A stretch of 64,000 bases of DNA from Pedobacter foliorum (GTDB lineage Bacteria; Bacteroidota; Bacteroidia; Sphingobacteriales; Sphingobacteriaceae), in assembly GCF_013266735.1 (NCBI RefSeq), contig NZ_JABSNU010000002.1:124001-188000 (forward strand). The letters are read 5' to 3'. Under the pieces are notes generated by a model. It saw only the letters and a program-made list of their open reading frames with translations, was not told the origin of the DNA and did no database searches. A program made the translations under genes and the position numbers. Shown piece after piece: positions 9,069 through 16,266 of the stretch (positions are counted from its first letter, which is position 1; every line of letters starts with the position of its first letter).

Positions 9069-12000
9069 TTATTGAGTTGAAATATGTGCTTGTCCAGGTT
9101 TTGTATGTACCACTACATTAAAATTTATTGGGGCGCTTATACAGCCATTTCCGTTTCTGACAGTAAGAGTGCCTGAATAAGTTCCCGCTGCAATATTTGC
9201 AGGAACAGTTATGCTTATGGGAGATGATGGTAATGTAGAAAATGGAACGTCCGAAAAACCTCCGGTTTGCGCTAAATTACCCCATGTTATACTATATACT
9301 GTTGGGTTTGCAATTCGTGCAGAGTAACTTAAAGAAGTGTTAGTAATCTCTTGACAGACAAAAGGGGTACTTCCTAAAGTAATGGATGGTGATGGGTTTA
9401 CCGTTACTATGACTCCTTCTGTATTTGTACAGCCATTTTTAGTTAGATAGTAAACATATGTAACTATTATCGGTAGTGATGTGGTATTGATTAATTTTTC
9501 GCTTATTGATCCAATGGATTCATCAGTAACAGCAGCATTACTTAAGCCAGGGACAGCAGCCCTAGTCCACGTAAATGTAACGTCATCTGTAGTGCTTTCA
9601 GGAGTATAATTAAAAATTGTATTACTACAAATTGGGGACGGAGTTTGTGTTGAGCTAAGTTTTGGTATTGGATTAACAGTTACTTTAATTTCAAAATCTT
9701 TAGAACATCCATTTACAGTTAAATTATAAATATAAATTACATCAATTGGTAAAGTTGTTGTATTAATTAGTGTTTCATTTATTGGTCCTGAATTGGGGGT
9801 TGTAACCGCACTATTACTTATTCCTGAAACAACTGCCCTTGTCCAAGTTAAAACCGTTCCATTTATTGAGCTAATAGGATTATAATTAAAGACTGTATTG
9901 CTACAGGTGGCAGTTGGTAAAGGAGATATTAGTGTTGGTGTTGCTTTAACGACTACCGTTGCTGTTCCTGTTTGACTTTGCACACATTGAGTTGAACTGT
10001 TGTCCTTTACGCTAATTAGGTTATAGATAAACGATCCAGATACGTCGGTAGGAGCGGATAGGCCTACTGAATTTCCAGTAGTGGTAGAGACGGTTTGGGA
10101 ATTGCCCCCATTAATGTTGTAAGTGAAAGTATATGGTGCTGTACCGCCATTAGCAGTAAAAGTAATTGATGGAGCCGTTGCATCTTTGCATATTGAGGCT
10201 GTACCTGAAATTGTAGCTGTAGGCAATGGATTTACAGTAACTGCAACGGACACGCGTGGGCTTTTGCATGTGCCATTTGTGGCTTCTACATAATAAGTAT
10301 CACCGTTAGCCGATGGTGTAGCCGTAGTATATGTTGTACCTGTAGATAGGGATGTTCCGCCCGAAGCAGTTGCGTACCAATTGTAAGTTAACCCTGCGGT
10401 TGGATTTGAAACTACAAATACTCCTTTTGCATCAGAGCATATCGCAGCAGCAGTTGGGAGCGGAGAAACAGGTAAATCATTTATCGTTATATTTACTGCG
10501 CCTCTAGTTAGTAATTTGCAGCCAAACCTTACTGGTTGAATGTAAAATGTTACTGTGCCTGTGTAAGAAGTAGTATTAATTGTTGTTCCAGTAATTAAAT
10601 TTCCACCAACTGGCGCATCATACCATTCAAATGTAGTACAGTTATCAGTTGGCGTGGGCAGTGTAACTAGATCTCCCTTACAAACGGAGATATTATTATC
10701 AATGGTAGGTGCGGAAGGGAGTTTTGTGTTTGTTACACGCTGAATTTCATGTATATTGATTGTTGTTAATACGTTTGCTAGCCCGCCGTTAAGAATTTCT
10801 ATTCTGTCATAGGGCTCAGGCGTAGGTGCTAAGATAATAGCGGCTCTTGTGTTGTTTGCTAATAATTTGATTGATAGTAGATTGCTTGATTGATCTAGGG
10901 GAGGGCCAACAGGAGAAGCCCCTAAATATCTTTGTATTGAAAAGCCGGTAAGCAGGTTTACACCAAGTAGCGATGCTCCCGTAGATACAATTATTTTTAT
11001 TGAGTCGCTCGGTAAACTTGGACTTGAAAACATAACTAGTTCTCTGGCTTGGGCCAATAGGCCAACACCACTAAACATTACAGCATATGAGTTTATATCG
11101 CCATCTATAGATTTTAGTGCATCAGATACCCCAACACTGACATTTAAAGCGCCGATACCAAGATCTTTTACACCATATAGTACATCTACAACGTCCCCTT
11201 TGGTACAATCAACAGCAGGTGTAGGTTGGGTATAATAAGCATCAAAAATTTGTGCGTTTTGTGCTAAGCTTAATAGTGAGCCTAAAACAATTCTAACACC
11301 CCTATATGCTTTTGGGCCTGTACTGGTTGATGGGGTAATTGTAAATTCGAATGTATTGTCGCCAGGTAATAATTTTAATAAGGATGCATTAATAATTTGC
11401 GGGGTTCCAATCTCTGATCCGTCACTGTTTATACCAACTATTGATAAATTTGGAAGTAAAGAAAGAAGTGCTGCTGATAAACCTAATTTTACTGTAGCCG
11501 GGGTTCCTGCATTAACTTGGCTACTCCAAAAGAGATCTTGAGTTACAGTTCCAACACCTAGTAATCCTAGTCCACTAGTCATAAGTGAAGCAGTAGCTGG
11601 ATTCCCATCTACGGCATTATCTTTATTTGTAACATTTCCAGTTATTACGCTTGACCAGGTTGTGGAATTGGCATAAACTCTTTTAGTTAAAGTTGGACAG
11701 ATTGTTCCATCGTAAACCGTAACTGTAGCTGTTCCAGAACTAGAACAGGGGCCATTTGTAGAAATAACATTGTAGGTGTATGTTCCTGGGGTAGAAAATG
11801 GGCCGACTGTTGCAACACCTCCAGAAGAGGTAATTTCGGTCTCAGTTTGGTCATACCACTTTATTGTAGATCCAGGCGAAACAGCAGTCAATGTTACACT
11901 GATTCCTGGATTTATTGCGGAGGCCGATTGTATTATGGAAAGGGGAGCTGGTGAAGTAATTGTAATATCAAGACTTTGATCACTATAGCAGCCAGTAGGC

Positions 12001-13610
12001 AAGGTATATCTTACCCAATATTTGTTTACACCAGGAGGAGGTGTCACTGTTGTAGATGTTAAAGCCGCTCCACCTTGTGCAGTTGACCACAAATATGTGC
12101 CCCCAGCAATATTTGAAGTTGGATTTAGTGTAGTTAAATCTATTGAATAACCAGCGCACCATAATTGGTTTGGAATTGATGTTAAAGTTGGGGTTGGTAA
12201 TATTGTAACGGCAAATGTTTGTGTGTTTTCGCAGCTAGTAGTTAGATCTTTAGTTGTATAACTTATAGTTACATTTCCACTTTGATGTGTAGTCACTTTA
12301 CCATTCGCATCAACCTCTGCCTTAGTGGGATCATTACTTGTCCAAACACCGCCAGATGTAGCATTTGTTAATGTGATAGTAGATCCGTTGCAAACGGAGT
12401 TAAGCCCTGTAATTGGGCTGTTTTGTGGTAATGGCAGAGATTTTACTTGAACATTGTATCTTAATTGATTGCTGCAACCTGATTTTACTCCTTCAACGTA
12501 GTAGTTGGTAGTTGTTCCATTAGTTAATCCTGTAACAGGATAAGATGCGCCTGTAAAAATGGGGCTTCCTCCTGAAGCAACACTGTACCAATTATAAGTT
12601 ACTCCACTTTCGGGGTTTTGAATTTTAATTGTAGCTGCGGTTCCACATATATTCAATAGGCCAAGGATAGAGGCATTTTCTATCGAAATATTGGGTACTT
12701 TTTGCACCTCAACTATATTTAGTCCACCAGTAAGGCTAAGTAGTCCTCCAAGCTTAAATTGAACCCTGTCGAAAATTCCACTAGGAACAAAATCAAAAGT
12801 GTATTGCGTTTGTCCTGTCAATGTTATATTTAGCAAACTCCCTAGTACAACAGGGCTTCCAACAGGATTGGCTCCATTAAAAGCTTGCATAGACATATTT
12901 CCTAGAACGGCAATACCCCCAGGAAGTATGAATGAAGTTCGGATAGCATCACCTGTATTGGAGTTTTCAGGGAAATAAATAATTTCTTTTGCTTCACCTA
13001 ATAAGGTTACGTTTAAGTTAGCAGATGTAGTGATATTGCCATCAATAGCATAGCCAGGGGTTTGGATCGAACTTAAAAGACCTGTTTCAGTGGAGGTAGC
13101 AAATGGTAATCCACAGTTAGAAGGATTTGTTACATTATAAAATGCATAGTATAGATTTGCCTTGTTATTAGTTGATGATAATAAATTGTAGTTTAGTTTT
13201 ATGGTAATAGAATTAAAGGTATTGGTAGAAGTTATTCCTATAAAATAGTTGTTGTCAGGAGAGTTAAATATTAGGGGAGAGGGAATAGCAACAGGTGATC
13301 CCGAATTGGCTGCCGTAATTGTAATGTTGTCAGCCGAACTTACTTTTATGTATACTGTCTGGTTGGCAGGAACGGTTGTACTGAATCCCAATTGAATTGA
13401 AGCGGCTCCACTAAGTGCCCCAACTGACATTTTTGCAAATAGTTCATTAGAAGATGCTGCATTTCCCTCATCAGTTACTCCAGAATTTGAGCTTATGACA
13501 TTGTTTGCATATATTCTTCCTTGCCCCTTAACCTCTCCTCCAAAAACCATCAACATCACTGTGAACAGTAATGCTAAACTTGGAAAGGATGAACGGCAAA
13601 TTTTTAACAC
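9069..13610 (-). CDS. Giant repetitive Ig/PKD-like surface protein
   Basis: The 1513-residue exported protein begins with a signal peptide ending near GEVKGQG. The start is GTG at 13610: no in-frame ATG exists before the upstream stop, and the next Met would remove half the signal. A module marked by the A(I/V)DGN-type motif and IVLGSLLS/KLGGLLS strands occurs in about four divergent copies (near 30, 170, 625 and 800). They are mixed with Ig-like domains (YNWYATASGG, FEWYDAPVGG) and two adjacent PKD-like copies near the C-terminus (FTWTRAAVPG, LTWTRAVVSG). It ends HTKPGQAHISTQ without a T9SS sorting domain. It is the probable adhesin-like component, first in an operon with PorP/SprF. Confidence 0.85.
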   Translation of the reverse strand: MLKICRSSFPSLALLFTVMLMVFGGEVKGQGRIYANNVISSNSGVTDEGNAASSNELFAKMSVGALSGAASIQLGFSTTVPANQTVYIKVSSADNITITAANSGSPVAIPSPLIFNSPDNNYFIGITSTNTFNSITIKLNYNLLSSTNNKANLYYAFYNVTNPSNCGLPFATSTETGLLSSIQTPGYAIDGNITTSANLNVTLLGEAKEIIYFPENSNTGDAIRTSFILPGGIAVLGNMSMQAFNGANPVGSPVVLGSLLNITLTGQTQYTFDFVPSGIFDRVQFKLGGLLSLTGGLNIVEVQKVPNISIENASILGLLNICGTAATIKIQNPESGVTYNWYSVASGGSPIFTGASYPVTGLTNGTTTNYYVEGVKSGCSNQLRYNVQVKSLPLPQNSPITGLNSVCNGSTITLTNATSGGVWTSNDPTKAEVDANGKVTTHQSGNVTISYTTKDLTTSCENTQTFAVTILPTPTLTSIPNQLWCAGYSIDLTTLNPTSNIAGGTYLWSTAQGGAALTSTTVTPPPGVNKYWVRYTLPTGCYSDQSLDITITSPAPLSIIQSASAINPGISVTLTAVSPGSTIKWYDQTETEITSSGGVATVGPFSTPGTYTYNVISTNGPCSSSGTATVTVYDGTICPTLTKRVYANSTTWSSVITGNVTNKDNAVDGNPATASLMTSGLGLLGVGTVTQDLFWSSQVNAGTPATVKLGLSAALLSLLPNLSIVGINSDGSEIGTPQIINASLLKLLPGDNTFEFTITPSTSTGPKAYRGVRIVLGSLLSLAQNAQIFDAYYTQPTPAVDCTKGDVVDVLYGVKDLGIGALNVSVGVSDALKSIDGDINSYAVMFSGVGLLAQARELVMFSSPSLPSDSIKIIVSTGASLLGVNLLTGFSIQRYLGASPVGPPLDQSSNLLSIKLLANNTRAAIILAPTPEPYDRIEILNGGLANVLTTINIHEIQRVTNTKLPSAPTIDNNISVCKGDLVTLPTPTDNCTTFEWYDAPVGGNLITGTTINTTSYTGTVTFYIQPVRFGCKLLTRGAVNITINDLPVSPLPTAAAICSDAKGVFVVSNPTAGLTYNWYATASGGTSLSTGTTYTTATPSANGDTYYVEATNGTCKSPRVSVAVTVNPLPTATISGTASICKDATAPSITFTANGGTAPYTFTYNINGGNSQTVSTTTGNSVGLSAPTDVSGSFIYNLISVKDNSSTQCVQSQTGTATVVVKATPTLISPLPTATCSNTVFNYNPISSINGTVLTWTRAVVSGISNSAVTTPNSGPINETLINTTTLPIDVIYIYNLTVNGCSKDFEIKVTVNPIPKLSSTQTPSPICSNTIFNYTPESTTDDVTFTWTRAAVPGLSNAAVTDESIGSISEKLINTTSLPIIVTYVYYLTKNGCTNTEGVIVTVNPSPSITLGSTPFVCQEITNTSLSYSARIANPTVYSITWGNLAQTGGFSDVPFSTLPSSPISITVPANIAAGTYSGTLTVRNGNGCISAPINFNVVVHTKPGQAHISTQ

Positions 13611-14124
13611 TATGAGCGGTAAATTAGTTTAACCTATACTATCTGTGAATAATTTTTAGGACAAATAATTACACCGTTGTATAGTTTAACAAACTTATTA
13701 CAGTTCCTTCAATGATTTTCGTTCATTACATTCAGTTTGACCAATCTTATGCTCCATGCTTTAAGAGTGGAAATTAGTTTTTGGGTGATTTTTTTGTTTT
13801 TAATATATTGTTTTACAGGTTGTTTTGTTTGATGGTTGAGTTCATTCATTTTGTTCACAATTAAGCCTTAAACAAAGTTGTTTCTATTCACTTATTCTGT
13901 TGATCAATTTTCTGCCTAAATTATACTAGATGCCCTAGATTTTCGTTCAAAAATCAAATCCGCGTGCCAGCGTAATCAAGGAACTTTATAGCAATTTTTC
14001 GAAAATAAAAAAGGGATTGTCTTTTCTTTAATTGAAAGTTAACATGAATAATATATTGTGTGTTTTTTTGGACAGAAGCTTTAGCCTGCTTTCGCTGTTT
14101 TGCATAATCTTTTTAACATAATTA
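13611..14124. other. AT-rich intergenic region upstream of the surface-protein operon
   Basis: About 500 bp with no credible gene on either strand. It should hold the promoter of the minus-strand surface-protein operon. Apart from the possible -7 element noted separately I see no strong dyad or repeat in it. Confidence 0.6.
13690..13697 (-). promoter_or_regulatory. Possible -7 element of the surface-protein operon
   Basis: Read on the minus strand this is TAAGTTTG, an exact match to the Bacteroidota -7 consensus TAnnTTTG, about 80 bp upstream of the GTG start of the giant gene. A matching -33 TTG at the right spacing is not obvious, so the call is weak. Confidence 0.3.
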
Positions 14125-14338
14125 GGTCTCGTAAGGACCATATTTCGTGCTGGGAGCCAGAACAGATTAGTCAGGGGATGAGCAGGAGTTTGGCAGGGGC
14201 AACTCAGGCGATTTACCTCACGCTGGCCTGAGAAGAGCCTGAGAGACCCCTCAGAAAAGCCTCATTATTCCCTACGGGGAATACAAGCGGTTCCGACTGG
14301 GTACACAACAGAAGTAACAGAAAGAAGTAGATTTTTTT
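14125..14338. other. GC-rich block with hairpins; relic or dispersed repeat
   Basis: This stretch of about 210 bp is clearly richer in G and C than its surroundings. It begins with a hairpin (GGTC 14125-14128 / GACC 14136-14139). It contains repeated CCTGAG/CCTCAG words around 14225-14255 and a perfect ATTCCC-TACG-GGGAAT hairpin (14267-14282). One plus-strand frame is open through most of it but is broken by a TGA after QAIYLTLA. It could be a decayed coding remnant, a structured RNA or a dispersed element. It abuts the 3' end of the orphan 251-residue gene. I could not match it to a known RNA family. Confidence 0.4.
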
Positions 14339-14339
14339 C

Positions 14340-15095
14340 CTAAAACGGAGGGGGTGGGGGCGAAAGCACAACTGTTACAATTTTAAGAGTATCAGAGTTC
14401 CCAGTTTGCCAATCAGTATACCCAAAATATTGATCACCTCTTAAAAACATGCTGTCATATGAATCAAGAAACTGATTAAATAATGCGTTATATATTGTGT
14501 ACTCTTCCTTGTCATCCAGATACATTACTTGCAGTCCATCGATTACCATCAAATTAACAGCATAAGGTATAAACTTGTAGTCATTAAACTTGGTTTCAAT
14601 GGTTTCTTTAAGCTCCTTAAAGATCGATTCGAATTCTTTAAATGGGGATGCTGTTACTATATTTATTGAAGGATAATGCATTGGGTAAGCACCATCGCCT
14701 TTCTCAATTATGAAAGTCTCATCCACACCATAAATTGTGAAAAAATTACCGACTAAACTTATTGCAAAGCTCAGCTTTTTTACGGTTTTGAAAGTTTCTG
14801 TTTCGGTTTGTTCAATTATTATATCGGCACTATAACTAGGAGCTTGTCCGTAGGTAGTTCCTATTACTTCCAAATTATAGTGTTTACTGATTTCCTCTGT
14901 GAATTGAGTCCATGACTTATATGTTTCTGCTTCATTAATAGCACTACCTAATTTGGTGCCCAGTTCCTTTATCCCAGGGTAGTCAAAGTATGCATTTGAT
15001 ATTCGCTTAATTCCTATCGGATAAATGTGCTTAATTGCTTCGTAAATAGGCCAAAAATCCTGATTGTGGGTGTTAAAAGAAAAATTATGCTTCAT
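14340..15095 (-). CDS. Orphan protein of unknown function
   Basis: This 251-residue protein was not recognised. It has no signal peptide or membrane segment, so it is probably cytoplasmic. It is rich in aromatic and acidic residues (FWPIYEAIKHIYPIGIKR near the start) with alternating predicted strands and helices. It ends with an unusual VVLSPPPPPF tail encoded by the sequence next to the GC-rich block, which may be an acquired read-through end. It is a single gene in a gene-poor area. A decayed copy of its first 20 or so codons and its upstream region lies at 15683-15795, so the locus has undergone duplication. Confidence 0.6.
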   Translation of the reverse strand: MKHNFSFNTHNQDFWPIYEAIKHIYPIGIKRISNAYFDYPGIKELGTKLGSAINEAETYKSWTQFTEEISKHYNLEVIGTTYGQAPSYSADIIIEQTETETFKTVKKLSFAISLVGNFFTIYGVDETFIIEKGDGAYPMHYPSINIVTASPFKEFESIFKELKETIETKFNDYKFIPYAVNLMVIDGLQVMYLDDKEEYTIYNALFNQFLDSYDSMFLRGDQYFGYTDWQTGNSDTLKIVTVVLSPPPPPF

Positions 15096-15197
15096 AAGGT
15101 AAGAGCTGGTGGGATTCTACGAAACAAGATAAGAAATATATTTTTACCTTATGTAAGGGAAGTTATGGGAGGAGGAGGTTGTATGATGTCGTGTAGC

Positions 15198-15560
15198 TTA
15201 TAACGTCTCGATTTCTTTGATGGAAAGGCCTGTGGCTTCAGCAATTATATAGAATGCAATATCTTTGTTTTTGAAATTACGGGCAATTTGCTTTTTTTCT
15301 TCCAAAGCCTTGGCGCGCTCTAAAAGAGTGCCTCGCTCAATACCTTGCTCAACGCCTATTCTTTTGCTTCTTTCTAATGAAATCTCTCTAACACCCATAG
15401 GTTCAGTTATTCCAGTTAGTTGTTCAGCTTCTTGTTCAAATTTAATCATCATCTCCTTTTCTGGAGGAAGTAGCCTGTTGAACCCTTTGTCGAGAAAGAT
15501 GAATTCTTTTTTCAAGTCTGTTTGCTCGGATATATATATATATATATGTCGGTTAGGAGT
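15198..15560 (-). pseudogene. C-terminal remnant of an Rpn/PD-(D/E)XK transposase-like nuclease
   Basis: About 115 codons resemble the C-terminal end of Rpn-type recombination-promoting nucleases: a helical region with GVEQGIERGTLLERAKALEE, then ARNFKNKDIAFYIIAEATGL and SIKEIETL, where these proteins carry an 'xxGLSxxEIxxL' tail. The nuclease core is missing. The frame runs into a (TA)n tract at 15530-15546, and the only upstream start in frame is a TTG at 15563. Full-length family members are about 290-300 residues. I read this as a 5'-truncated pseudogene whose break lies at or near the TA repeat. Confidence 0.65.
15530..15546. repeat. (TA)n dinucleotide tract
   Basis: Seventeen bases of alternating T and A at the broken 5' end of the Rpn-like remnant. 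It is either the point where the gene was truncated or a slippage-prone tract that expanded afterwards. Confidence 0.8.
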
Positions 15561-15682
15561 CAAATATATATGGGTTTTGGATTAAGAAACAAATAAATAC
15601 TTTTCTTGATTATCTGATTGTATGTTGTTTTTGGTAGAAGTCAATAATTTGAAAGTATTGACAAAAACTTATAGCACTACCA

Positions 15683-15795
15683 ATGGCATCCTAAATAAGC
15701 CAAAAAACTTGAATATGGGTATTGAAAGAGAAATTATGCTTCATAATATAAGAGCTGGTAGAATTTGACCAAGGCAAGATAGAAAATGTATTACT
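15683..15795 (-). pseudogene. Decayed duplicate of the 5' end of the orphan gene
   Basis: On the minus strand from 15744 this reads MKHNFSFNTHIQVFWLI-stop, against MKHNFSFNTHNQDFWPIYEA in the intact gene at 15095. The DNA match continues about 50 bp upstream of the start (for example TAAGAGCTGGT and a following AAGATA), with many substitutions. This is therefore a partial, eroded duplication of the promoter and first codons, lying on the far side of the Rpn-like remnant. No coding function remains. Confidence 0.75.
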
Positions 15796-15956
15796 GATAT
15801 CAGAACCTATTAAGGATGACCTTTTTGAGTTAATTGCTGTGATGTAAGTGTTTGTTTATTAGTCTTGTATGTGGTTTCGTGTTTTCTGTATGTTAACCGG
15901 ACTGGTCTTAATTGGGTGAAGAATTTATAATTCTTTAATCTTTTTGATGTATTGTC
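15796..15956. other. Gene-free AT-rich stretch
   Basis: No credible gene. A plus-strand frame of about 27 codons without a start (ending LFELIAVM-stop near 15841) follows the decayed duplicate and may be another relic. Confidence 0.4.
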
Positions 15957-16154
15957 TTAATAAACAAAGTTTAGTTTTGCTAAACAAATAAAAAAGTTTA
16001 TTTTTACTAAACAAATCCAAATAAAGTTTATATTTACTAAACAAAATACCAAACAACTACAAAACAAATACCAAGCAAACACTAAATAAACAATCACCAA
16101 ACAAACAAACACCAAGCAAACAAACAACCACCAACCAACCAATCATCAAACAAA
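15957..16154 (+). repeat. Tandem small hairpins followed by a G-poor CAAA-rich tract
   Basis: Three imperfect tandem units of 27-30 bp each carry a short dyad: GTTTAG/CTAAAC at 15969-15985, GTTTA/TAAAC at 15996-16012 and 16026-16042. They are followed by a run of CAAA, ACCA and AAAC words; from 16027 to 16154 the plus strand has only two G residues. The tract ends about 110 bp before the first SusC gene, so it probably forms its promoter region or untranslated leader. Function is unknown; the transcript would be unstructured in the G-poor part. Confidence 0.65.
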
Positions 16155-16266
16155 GGAGTGTAGGGCTCTTTAGATAAGTAACAAGTAATAAGTATAAAAG
16201 GAATAAGGAATTCTTGCTGATAGAAAAGTATACCTGTTCCCTAAACAAATTTTGAAAGAATAAATT

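Noticed and set aside
9069-13610. A repeat-rich region that could suggest a CRISPR or tandem DNA repeat array
   Set aside because: The repetition is at the protein level (Ig/PKD-like modules), copies are diverged in DNA, and there are no constant-length direct repeats with spacers.
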